A DNA stretch of 64,000 nt from Eonycteris spelaea (taxonomy: Eukaryota; Chordata; Mammalia; Chiroptera; Pteropodidae). The translations under genes and the position numbers were made by a program. Shown one piece after another: positions 51,691 to 62,388 of the stretch. Under the pieces are notes generated by a model. It saw nothing but the letters and a program-made list of their open reading frames with translations, made no database searches and was not told the DNA's origin. The stretch covers positions 7,389,702-7,453,701 of the forward strand of contig PUFA01000092.1 of NCBI GenBank assembly GCA_003508835.1, given 5' to 3'. Numbering within the stretch: position 1 is the first letter of the stretch; every line of letters begins with the position of its first letter.

Positions 51691-51699
51691 AACTCCAAC

Positions 51700-53250
51700 T
51701 AGCATCATTTTTTTTTAACATCACTGTTTTTGACCAGTTACCAGGAGCAAACCCTACAGGATGCATAGCCTCTGTTTATCTTTTTCTCTCAGCTCTGTCG
51801 ATAATGAAATTTGTTGATCCCCTTTGGAGTTTAAATCAAACCAAAATAGTAAAATAATTGCATGAGACAGAGTGACTGGGCAGCTTTGGTCCTCACCCCA
51901 TGACTGTCTGGGAGCAGAATCAGGAGGGTCTCCTCATTCTCCAAGTAAAAAGCCTGCCCCTCAAGCATTGATGATTAACAACAGACTTTTTCAGCGAGGC
52001 CTCTATGGGGAAGCTGGTTTATATCAGGGAGCTCAGAGCCTTTCACCTACTCCCCATCGTGGACAGTTTTTCCTCTCGGCATTTGTTGTAGCCTACCACA
52101 AAGTCTTCCCTCTTTTCCTCTCTTCATCTGCCTTCTTCCAACCCTCCCTTCCTCTACATCTCCATTCTTAGGCACATTGACAGAGTCAGTTACAAACTCC
52201 TCCAGCTGGACCTCCTCATACCCTTAAAACCATCTTTTAAGGAAGCCAGATGTCATCATATCAGTGGTTTTGTTTGTGTTCCACAAACAAAATCCCTCAC
52301 TTGGCAGAATCCTTCTTTCTTAGATAATAGGTGAGTACTTGCAAATAAAAAAAATTTTTCTGTTTACTTTTGTGTGTTAAAACTATATGAGTTATTTTAG
52401 ATTCCTGAATGTGTTTCATTTGAAAACCACATTGCTTGGGTTTTGAAGTAGAGTGCTTCTTCAGACTCCTATAACGACAAAATCTAGATATTGCATCAAA
52501 AGTATAAAGAGTGAGAGTAAGAGTCGGAGCCTGTCACATGTAGCTTTTTTTTCCTAGTGTAAGATTGCCTCCACCCTTATTGAGGTGTGGTTCTAATTCT
52601 AATTGAGTATTTGATGATAGTGATGAAATGATTGCCACACTTACTCTTCCTATCCTGCAGTGGTGTTTTTCGTTTTGTAAGCTGATCTTAATTAAATCAA
52701 CCTTAATTGATGAAACATTTGTGTGTAAAGAGGCATTTGAAGGGGTAACTACTGAAGATTCTTGCATATTTTCAGTCCCATTCTGCAACAAGCCTTACTC
52801 CATCCTTAAGCATAGTTCATCGGAGAATCAAATACATAGAAACATTAATCATTGAACTTCTTAACCTTTCTTCCAAACTTTCTTTAACTTTACCTAAAAC
52901 AGAGTTTCTCATTCACTCATTATTTATTTATAGATTTGTTGAGACACTGTTATGGAATTTGGACATTATGGACATGTGTTCTGGGCATTGTCTCTGTTTT
53001 GTATGAATTTGCCTCAGGCAGAGTTGCCATTTTATTTTACTTATACTTCAGTCAAAGAAAATACAGGAGCTGAGGTTCTTTAGATTAATAGAAATTACCA
53101 CCATTTTATTTTTTGGAGAAGCATAATAACTAAAAGACTTTGAAAATTTTAAATATTTCACATAATGGGATATTTCTCTCTGAATTCTTAATCGAAATAC
53201 ATTAACACCTATAGTTTCTTTTAATTTTAGCTGACCGAATTAAAACAATT
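51700..53250. other. Intergenic stretch without recognised features
   Basis: No gene, RNA or repeat was confidently recognised. The segment 53,260-53,600 just beyond may be an L2-like fossil. Confidence 0.45.
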
Positions 53251-53639
53251 TAAGAGTCCTTATTTTTATTTCCCTTCTCAATGCAGACATGGTGCTAGAA
53301 ATAAAGAAACTAAGATAACACAGATCAAGACAACCTCTTCTCAAGGAACTTAAACTGCAGTAGGGAAGATGAATGAGTAAATAAATATTATATTGCAGTA
53401 TGATAAGGGCAATAATAGAGGTAAGTAGAACATTCAAGGGTGGCTAACCCAGCCTGGAGACGTAGGAGGGAGTCAGGATGTTTTCTCAGGGGAGTTCATA
53501 CCAGTATTTGAGGATGAGTTTGTCCGATTAAGGTGAGGTAGGAGTGGGTAAGGGTGCTCCAGAATGAGGAAAATGCAGTAAAGCAGAGGAAATATTGATT
53601 GACAGATGGAACCATAATAAAAAATAAAGAAAAACACAA

Positions 53640-53830
53640 AAAACAAACACACCTTATTGAGAGCCTGTTATGTTCCAGGTACTATGTGCTACCAAATTCT
53701 TTGTTATTAATAATTCAAAGCTCTCTGGGCATTTATTATTATTATTCTACTTTTATAGGTGAGGAAACAGAGGTTTAGCAAGAATGAGTACTTGCTTAAG
53801 GTCCAACAGTAGGTCAGCCGGGCTCAAACT
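53640..53830 (-). mobile_element. MIR SINE
   Basis: Antisense MIR: ttgagagcctgttatgttcc, acttttataggtgaggaaac, gcttaaggtccaacagtagg and a gggctcaaactccacctgtc end. Confidence 0.75.
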
Positions 53831-53834
53831 CCAC

Positions 53835-56800
53835 CTGTCTTGTGTAGATTCAATATGAAATTGGACCAAAAGAAGGCATACATATTTCTGGTTGATTCAG
53901 TTTCCTGATAAAGTGATATAATGATCATTTAGGTTAATTTTAGATAATTTATTCAATTATGATAAATGAAATGATTGCATAGGGACTTAGGTATTTGAAC
54001 AAGCCTTTGGATGTAAAATACGAACCCGAGATTGAATTTTATGATTAGAACCTTTTGATGAAACATAAATTAAAATATATTTTTCTGACATGTAAGAAAC
54101 CCATTTCCAACACCAAGTTTCCATAAAGAGATCCTGTTTCTGTTTATTTTATATTTGGAGATGTGGAGTTTGGTGAGGTCAAGGCAGAACTATTTGTGGA
54201 CTTTTTCTTCTTTTTCTCCTTAAGGAAAAAAAATGCTAAAATAAATTAGTAGTTCGAAGTTTTAAATACAAGAGCAATCAGAAAATATACACTCAAATTA
54301 TCATCTTCTTCAAGTAGGGTATACAACAAATGAAGCTTCACTTTCAGCATGTTTTTGCACATTTCTATTACCTATTGTACAGTTTTGTAGATGGCAAGCC
54401 CACTATGCATCTTTTAAGATGTAATATATTCCATTGTATTCAGGATCTTTTTGGTCCCCCCCCCCCGCAACAATTGTCTTTAATTCTGTCCCCGGCATTG
54501 TAAACAGTAGAGAAGACTAGTAATTATTCCATTTCCTCAAAGTGTTTGAAATATGTAAACATAGAATGAGTTCCTGGAGTTTCTCATTTCTAATTACGCT
54601 TTTTTTTTCTAATTTCTAATTACATTTACTTGCCTCCCTTCTCCCTCTGGATGCAATTTATATTTTATGAATAAAGTGTGTGCCTATACAAATTTAGAAG
54701 GTGGAAAGAAGGCAGAAACCATGTTCCCTTCCAGGAGTGAAGGCAGATTAGTGCGCTTCAGTGCTGAGTCTCTGCAGGGACCTCCAGGTCCCCCTGCTGG
54801 CGACCTTTCTCAGGACTATAGGGAAGTTGTGACTGTCACTGCAGTTTCCTTCTGTATAACAAACAACAGCTGAACAATCTTCTACAGTTTAGTAAAGGAG
54901 CATAGTATAAAACTAAGCCAGAAATTTGAGATATCTATACACACACACACATATATAATTCTCTATATACATATACAGTGTAACGATATAATGAAATGAA
55001 AGAGCCTATTAAAAGTGACAAGATAAAATATAAAGAAATAAATATAGCAATACTTAGGCAAAAACCTATATAAGATAAATGATAAAACACTCCTGAAAGA
55101 ATAAAAAAGACTTGGACAAACAGAAAGGCATTCATTTTCTTTAACTTTGAAAATAAATGAAAGGAGCAGAGTGGATTCATGCTAAATGGAGCCATTTACA
55201 CATTAAGCTTTTTAAGTATAGAAATTTAATGAGAAGCCAGATGAATGTGGTCCACTATCAAACTCGCCATTGCTGGGTATACTTCCATTCTTGTGGTCAT
55301 CCCATGGCATCCTGATTAGCAAATGTTTTGGGAGATAGGATTTAATAATACTTACAAAAGTTACTTTAGCACATCACTTTGCATTAAATCAAAGGCTTGC
55401 TCTTCCATTATAGAGCATTCGTTTTTATATTTTCAAAGCACTATGAAAGGTAATATTTCTGTAGTTTGTCTAGTAAAAGCAATATTATTTTCAGGATATA
55501 CACAGACGTATAAAGATTCATGTGCACAAATGCATGCACATGCACACACACTCATAACTGCCACTCTACTTTTAAAACAGACACAGTAAGTCAACTTATT
55601 TTTGCTTTTGGTTCCCAGAAATGATGTACACATACCTCATTATATATTGACTCTTAATTTTTGTTCACGTTTTTCTCACCTTTAAAGAATTTCAAAATTG
55701 CCTCCCATGAGTTTCCTTAATGTTGCAACAAATACAGTGTCAAGAGTGCTAACAATTTGTCCATCATATTTTCCATAATTGAAAAAGGACAAATGATCAT
55801 CTCTAAGGGTTGAGAATGTATCTATAATCTACTTTATTGTAACAGTATTGCAAACAATAGACTTTATTTTATTACCAAGTCCATTTTATTAACATGTTTT
55901 AAAATTAATATTGACAATTTTTATAATGTTAAATGCTAAGATTTATTATTCCTCATTTATATGGGTAATTTAATGTATTGCACTATATAATAATGTATGA
56001 GTAAGTTAATCAGCAATGTTTATATTCATTGGTGATGTACCTATTAATTAAAAGTAAAATAATATATTTATATATACCTTAATTTTCCAATAAAAAATTG
56101 AGAGAATTATTATTTAACTTAGGGGATTACTAGAAATTACAAGTAGAATGATTTGTTCTGAATATTTCTTTACTAAATCTTTAAAGAGAAAAATAATAAT
56201 TTACTATAGGATTACTTAATGGCAATAAATAATCCAATTACATAGCGCTGATTTGGGACATAATTTGAAATCTTTAAAATAACTATTAACAGAAGAGATC
56301 TATGAGAATGCATTGTCTGAGAATTCTTCCTGGCAAATTCACAAGTCCTTTTGGAGTCAGACAAACAAAAAAGACCTAGCAGAGAGTACAACAATGCTAC
56401 ATGCAATTCAAAATCAGACTAACAACTCTGTGAATGCCACTGAAATGTACCAATCCAACATGTATGATAAGTTAAAAAAAAAAAAAAACAGTCAGTAGGC
56501 AATATTTTGATGACAGCTATGACTACTCCCTAAGTAACTATGATTAGTTTAATTTAGCAAATTAGTATCCTCATTTTAAAGTTCTTCTATTTTCTTATGT
56601 TGAATAATGAAGACTGATTATGTTGTGTCCTTATTAAGAATATTTTTATTAGATATTTCTATTTTACATAATTCTGAAAAAATAACTTGCTATAAGCCTA
56701 TACAAATCAGCATTATTAAAAAATAAATACCAAAAAAATTTAAATATATTTAATTAAATTGAAGAAACAAAATACATTATCTAGACTACTAGACTAGCAT

Positions 56801-57250
56801 AATTAATTTAAGAAGGTCTCATAAAAAAATAGCATTTCCTGAGTAAATTTTATTTTTCAGTGAAATATCTATAGATTGTTAAATTAGCTTTTTCATATAT
56901 AGGTATACTGATATACTCACATATGTAAAGATTATTAAGTAGTTAATGTGAACAAGCTAATAAACAATTATACATATTAGTATGCATTGTTTTACACTAT
57001 TTTCATAAAAATAGTTTCAGCAGACTAAATAATATGTTACTTACAAAACAACGATATTATTCTGTAATAAAGTTACCATAAACAATAGACTCGTAAAATG
57101 TTAAAACATCTTGTTCTGGACAATTTTTTCTAATGGATTAATATTAAGTATGGTGAAGGTAACTTTGCAAATATTTAAGGTGAAGTTGGATGAGATTTGA
57201 AAAATGCATAGGGCTTGCAACTATTACTTCAAATAAGATATAAACTTACT
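53835..57250. other. Very AT-rich intergenic stretch
   Basis: Long AT-rich DNA with homopolymer and CA/TA simple tracts (poly-C about 54,457-54,466, CA about 54,940-54,957, A-run about 56,473-56,487). No gene or named repeat is supported. Confidence 0.5.
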
Positions 57251-57259
57251 ATCACCCAA

Positions 57260-58340
57260 AAAGTTCTTTCCAGTAATCAGACCTTCCCAACCACCTTCAT
57301 ATATAACAACTAATACATTTTCAATCACAGTAGATGTTTTGCCTGTTTTCAAGTTTTATGTAAGTAAAATCATACAGCAAGTACTGTTTTGGTCTGTCTA
57401 CTTTTTGCTCAACCTAATTACTTTGAGTATGTCAGCAAGCTTTTTCTTTTTTGTTACTAATATTTAATTTTATGGATATTAAACAACTTGTTTGTCCATT
57501 ATTCATTGGTGGATATTTGAATGGTTTCCATTCTGGAGTAATTATGAATAAAACTGCTATAAACATTCATTTACTAATCTGTTGTTAGACATAAGTTTTT
57601 ATGTTTCTTGGTAAATATGTAGAAATGTAATTGTAACAAATATTAAATCTATACCTTAAAAGAAAGTGGCAAATTACATTTCAAAGTTTTATAATTTTAC
57701 AGTCCTATAACAATAAATATAAATTCCAGTTGCTCTGCTTCCAGGCCAATATTGTGTGTTCTCAGATTAATTCTGGCCATTCTAGTGGGCTTTGTAGTTT
57801 TAATTTGCCTTTATCAAGTGACTAATGATTTTGAGCACCACTTCAAATAATTTTGTATATCTTTTTTGATAAAACATCTATTCAAATCTTATACATATAT
57901 TTTATAGAATGTCTCTCATTTTATTGGCTTGTATGTATATATTCTTTATATAGTCTGTATGCAAGATTCACTATACTAATATGAAAAATATTTTCTACAA
58001 GTTTGGTGACTGCTTTTCATTTTCTTAATATATTTTTATTTGCTTGGGAGTATAATATAAGTATTGTAAGTAAGAATAATCTAAATACAATAAAATAGAG
58101 AGGTCTTACGTGCTCATTTCAATTATTTCTAAGAATTGTATATACTGTATAACCAATGTACAGAATGAGATAGTGTTGCTGTTATCCAAAACACAACTAC
58201 TGTGACTTTTTCTAGTCCTTTCATATATCTGCAGAGACAACACTTTTCATTTCTGTGACCACAAATCAGATTATATTGGTTATTTCGTCCATCTTTCACT
58301 CAATGTAATGCTAGTGAAATCGCGGTGTAACTTTTTAATA
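57260..58340 (-). mobile_element. Old L1/HAL1-type fragments
   Basis: Antisense LINE phrases: gtccattattcattggtgga, ccattctggagtaattatga, gccattctagtgggctttgt and gtagttttaatttgcc, then from about 58,080 a further stretch with cttttcatttctgtgaccac. Highly decayed. Confidence 0.55.
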
Positions 58341-58583
58341 TATTTCTTTAGTATGGTGATTAAAATGTATCCACAATTATCAAAACTTAAACCAAACAGC
58401 TAAAAATTGATATGATATTAGTTTTGATCTATGAGTAATAATGCCAAGCTTTTCCCTTTTTAACAGTGTGTTTGAGCATAAATATGAAGCAGCCATAGAG
58501 AAACAGTTTACCAAACATGATATAAATTACAATTAAAAAAATGTTCTCAAGGTTATGAAGGAGACAATGTTAATATCTTCAAA

Positions 58584-58609
58584 GCGCGCGCGCACACACA
58601 CACACACAA
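58584..58609. repeat. (GC)n(CA)n microsatellite
   Basis: A GCGCGCGC run passes directly into ACACACAC, just left of the composite element. Confidence 0.9.
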
Positions 58610-58679
58610 TTGTTATCTATACTTTTACACTCAGCTAAGCTATGATTTAACTATAAGAACAATGTTAATGCAAGAGTGA

Positions 58680-60450
58680 GAGGATGGCAGACTAATCAAA
58701 AGCCAGGTTCACCTCCTCCTAGGTCAGCGCTGAAATTACAACCAAATTATAAAATAATCAATCTGGAGAATCCCATGAAGTTCAGATGATCTTAACACCT
58801 ATCTCTGTAATGTACAGAACCACGTCAAAACCGGGAGGAGGGAAAAAGTCGCGGTACGGGCTGGACCCTCACACGCGGGTGGCAGAGGATTGCCGGGAGG
58901 GAGCGTGAGGCTGCAGAAGCAATCCTGAAGACGAGGGGCCTGGTCTCATTTGGGGGCTCCCCACCCCAGGGCCCTAGCCCAGGGAAGAGGAGATTCCAAC
59001 AACTCTGACCACAAAAACCAGAGGGGATTCTGGCCATCTGGGAGGGAGAGAAGGAGACTTAGACTCTTGATGCCCCTTTGAAGGACTCACACACGGGCTT
59101 TTTGACCTGCTGACACTCACCCGGGACACCAGCGGTGGGTCAGAGGCTCGCATGGGATTCATACTGAGAGAGTGGGCATTACCTGGTGCCAGAATGAAGG
59201 CTGGAAGGGCAGACACCGTTATGCCTTAGTGCACCTCCTCCCCCACCTGGCAACCTACAGACTATGCCAGTTTAATGCAGATCCCTTCCTCGGAGCCATT
59301 AGGAAGCTCTGATCTCTGGGAATCAGCCTACCCCACCCAATCTGCAAATTGACTGGGGCTTTTGTTGCTGGATGGCTATCACATGGTGCACTGATTCAGG
59401 GACAAACATTCTCAGCTGTCGTGTTTCAAGACCGTTTCAGGCAGAACTCTCCTGCCAACATGAACTTGGGCGGAAAACAGATCAGTAGTCAAGTCCCAGA
59501 TGGTAGCTGGTCTTGTTGTGATCTGGGACTTCTGCAGGGAAGTGCAAAGGGTTACCCAAGTTGCAGCAAGAGTGAGGCTGTATTGATCTGACTGCCATTG
59601 TCTGTCTGAGACCCTGCCCCACCCTGCCCACTAATTGCCCCACCCTGCCCACAATGGCCCATTGATAGTGAACCACCACCACTGCTCTGCCCCCCTGCCC
59701 CCACCCCAAGGGCTCCTAATTCACAGGGACAACAAACTTTGGCTAGCACAAGGCGGGCACTGCATGGAAATGACTTGCAGGCAGACCTCTGCTGCCTACA
59801 AAAGTTGAAATATTGTGTCCTGGGAGCTCTGGAGTCTGTGGGACCACTCCAGACAGCAGCTGGTCTCACCGTGATTTGCAACTATAGTGGGAACACCCTG
59901 ACACAGAAGTTACAACAAAACTGAGACTGTATTGGCTGGATGGACCTTGTCTCCCTGAGATCCCGCTTCACTCAAGCTACAAAGTGCCTGCAGCCCATTG
60001 ACAAGCAGCCTCCTGTGCCCTTCTTGGCTCTGGGGTTGTGCAGTTTGCACAGGCAACATACCTTGGCTAGCACAGTGAGCACATTTCAGGAAAAGCAGTT
60101 GAGGGCAGACCACTGCTGCCTGTACAAGCTGCAGTATCTCTTGAGGAGATTGCAGGGGTCTATATTGGCCTGACAGCCCTTATCTCCCTGAGACTCTATC
60201 TCATCCAATACACAAAGTGCCCATTGCACATTGATAGGAAGCTGCCCCTGCCCTGGGAGGGGCACATTCAGGCCCAAGGTGGGAGCAGGTGACGTTGCTA
60301 TGAGTGGAAACTTATACATAAGCCACAGACAGGGCCAGGGGAGTGAGGGAGCAATTGGCGGGTTCATTTTTACAAACTATATAGATGTCTAACCAAGGTA
60401 TTGCATACTTGAAGCTAAATAGAATTAATACATTAATTTTTTAAAAAAAG
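58680..60450 (+). mobile_element. Composite L1-tailed retroelement with tandem 325-340-bp monomers
   Basis: The element begins near gagaggatggcagactaatc and passes through a CpG-richer block (about 58,820-59,220). It then enters tandem units that start with gcagaactctcctgcc (59,441), gcagacctctgctgcc (59,781) and gcagaccactgctgcc (60,105). Each unit carries a gctgtattg-like phrase, a tctccctgagatc-like phrase and a cttggctagcacag-like end. A partial earlier unit may precede 59,441. It finishes with the L1-type 3' end atagatgtctaaccaagg, cttgaagctaaatag and a short A-tail (about 60,443-60,449). No ORF1 or ORF2 is present, so it looks like an L1 5' UTR-like promoter region joined directly to an L1 3' end. 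A distinct non-autonomous family is the alternative. Confidence 0.55.
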
Positions 60451-60464
60451 CTTCTCTGAAAGAC

Positions 60465-61092
60465 GATGTTGTGCCAGCTTAAAGACACCTATAATACATG
60501 GGAACAGTATTGAGAATACAGAAATAAACCCTCACATATACGGCACTAATTTTTGACAGAGGTGCAAGACCATCTTAATGGAGGAAGGAATCATTTTTTC
60601 AACAAATGGCAATGGAACAACTGAATAACAGGCAAAATAAGGAAATTGGGTATTTTTCTCGAATCTTCTGCAAAACTCAACTCACAATGTATTGCAGACC
60701 TAAATTAAGAGTAAAATCTACTAAACTGTTAGAAAGCAACATAAGGCTAAATCTTCATGAGTTTGGATTTGGCAAAGGCTTTGTAGATTTGCCACCAAAA
60801 GCACAAGCAACCACAAACAGATAAGTTGGACTGGATCAAAATTGAGAACTTTTGTACTTCAAAGGATATCATCAAGGAAGGGAAAAAACAACACACAAAT
60901 GGGAGAAGATATTTGTATTCATATGTATGTCTGAAAAGGAACTAGTATCTAGACTATATAAAGGATGCTTACAATTCAATAATGAAAAATAAATATCTCA
61001 ATGAAAATTGACTAGGGGGATTGTTTTATAAACTATATAAATGTCTAACCAATGTACTGTATCCTTGAAATTAATAATAATTTTTTTAATTG
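60465..61092 (+). mobile_element. L1 ORF2 C-terminal fragment with 3' end
   Basis: Sense L1 ORF2: gagaatacagaaataaaccc, aatggcaatggaacaactga, aagttggactggatcaaaat and gaactagtatctagactata. The 3' end at 61,020-61,092 has tataaatgtctaaccaatgt, and its tail is A/T-rich. Frames are broken. Confidence 0.85.
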
Positions 61093-61104
61093 ACAAAGTG
61101 TTTT

Positions 61105-61160
61105 GTATTGGTCAGCTCAGGCTGCCATAACAAAATACCACAGAGTGGGGATTTAGAACA
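61105..61160 (-). mobile_element. MaLR LTR scrap
   Basis: The phrase caggctgccataacaaaata ccacagagtgggg is the complement of the 3' end of MST/MLT1-type LTRs. Only about 55 bp remain. Confidence 0.6.
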
Positions 61161-61213
61161 TTTTCAGAAAATGTTCTAAAATTGTCTCTGGTGATGGTTG
61201 CACGTACCTATGC

Positions 61214-61614
61214 ATATAATGAAAACCATTGCATCACACGGGTTTGCTTGTTTTCTTTCTTTGTTTTGTGTTTTTTTTTTTTTTTTTATGAAGCATACGG
61301 CTTATTATAAGACTTGGAGAAAACCAAGTACTTTAATAAGAACCACCCCCTTCCTCAGGAACATGGAAGAAGAGAGGAGCAGAGGCACGGAGAAGGGCCC
61401 CAGGGAAAACAGTCCAGTCTGTGAAGTTTCACCCAGGTTGGGGTCCAGCTGTAGACTCCAGGGAGGGCCCTCTCCTTTTGTCCCTAAGACAGCTCCGGCC
61501 GTCCTCCAAGCTCACCAGGGTACGACGCTCCTGAAGGCCGAGGAGATGCCCGACACCGTGCTGATGTCACTCCTGTGCAGAGAACGCTGAGACAGGTTGC
61601 ACAGCTCCATCGTC
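61214..61614. repeat. Tandem duplication, unit A (retrogene 3' end)
   Basis: Outer copy of a 407-bp-period direct duplication. It contains, in + orientation, atataatgaaaaccattgca, a T-run (61,271-61,287; the A-tail in complement), a decayed poly(A) signal and the last part of the KA1-coding sequence, ending gctccatcgtcc. Unlike unit B it keeps an extra segment at about 61,409-61,497. Confidence 0.85.
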
Positions 61615-61620
61615 CTGTGA

Positions 61621-61921
61621 ATATAATGAAAACCATTGCATTACACAGGGTCGTTTGTTTTCTTTTTTCTTTTTTTCATGGAGCATATGGTTTATTATAA
61701 GACTTGTGGGAAAACCAAGTACTTTAATAAGAACCACCCCCTTCCTCACGAACATGGAAGAAAAGAGGGGCAGAGGCGGGGAGAAGGGCCTCAGAGAACT
61801 CCAGGCCGTCCTCCAAGCTCACCAGGTACGACGCTCCTGAAGGCCACGGAGATGCCCGACACCGTGCTGATGTCACTCCTGTGCAGAGAACGCTGAGACA
61901 GGTTGCACAGCTCCATCGTCC
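61621..61921. repeat. Tandem duplication, unit B (retrogene 3' end)
   Basis: Inner copy, same order as unit A: atataatgaaaaccattgca, a broken T-run (61,653-61,676), TTTATT at 61,691-61,696 (AATAAA on the minus strand), ctttaataagaaccaccccc, and the KA1 end to gctccatcgtcc. It then continues without break into the rest of the kinase retrocopy. Confidence 0.85.
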
Positions 61922-62388
61922 ACCGGACCAAGTGCTTGCACCGTTCCCTCCGACAGCTGTTTGCGTCCAGCCTCTGGCCGATCTCCTGCCACATTGCCAG
62001 CCTCCCCGGAGCTCAGCAAATGACTTCGATTTCAAATGCAGGGAGAGCGGCTTGAGCTCTCCTGTTGTTGACTCCCACTCTGTCTCGTCCGTCCGTCCAC
62101 GATTACTCAGGTCGCACCTGGGCCCATTTACCCAGCTTGCCACGGCGCTTCTCGCAAATGGCTTGGAGCAGACGTGCTTTACTAAGAAGTTCCAGAACCT
62201 CTTGGCCAGCCTCCGACAACCCTGGCCACGGCCCAAGGAAGAGGTGGGGGACACACCGTCAGGCTGCTCGGCAGGATGGGCATCTTCCCCATCGAGTCCC
62301 TCTGGGGCTCTGCCACTGCACTTGGCAGTGACATAGGAGGCAGAGTCCACTGTGCCACGCTGCAGGGCCGGGCTGGGGGTGGCAGTCC
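61678..62388 (-). pseudogene. Out-of-frame MARK spacer and KA1 region, now 3' UTR of the kinase gene
   Basis: Downstream of the kinase stop codon, two other frames still encode MARK-like sequence. From 62,388 to about 61,995 one frame gives a spacer including GRGQGCRRLAKRFWNFLVK and LKPLSLHLKSKSF, resembling the basic pre-KA1 segment of MARKs. From 61,982 to 61,840 another frame gives a KA1-like stretch: RLDANSCRRER, HLVRWTMELCNL, then VSGISVAFRSV. KA1 normally binds acidic phospholipids and restrains the kinase. At least two frame changes separate it from the kinase, so it is not translated as part of it unless by frameshifting. Confidence 0.75.
61691..61696 (-). terminator. Poly(A) signal of the MARK/SMOK-like retrogene
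   Basis: AATAAA on the minus strand, about 13 bases before the T-run at 61,653-61,676, which is the encoded A-tail in complement. This spacing is normal for a signal and cleavage site. The unit A counterpart (about 61,301-61,306) has changed to AATAAG. Confidence 0.65.

Noticed and set aside
27066..61200. Search for the MRAP2 gene expected next to CYB5R4
   Set aside because: No sequence encoding its conserved N-terminal or transmembrane segment was recognised; the gene probably lies beyond the window.
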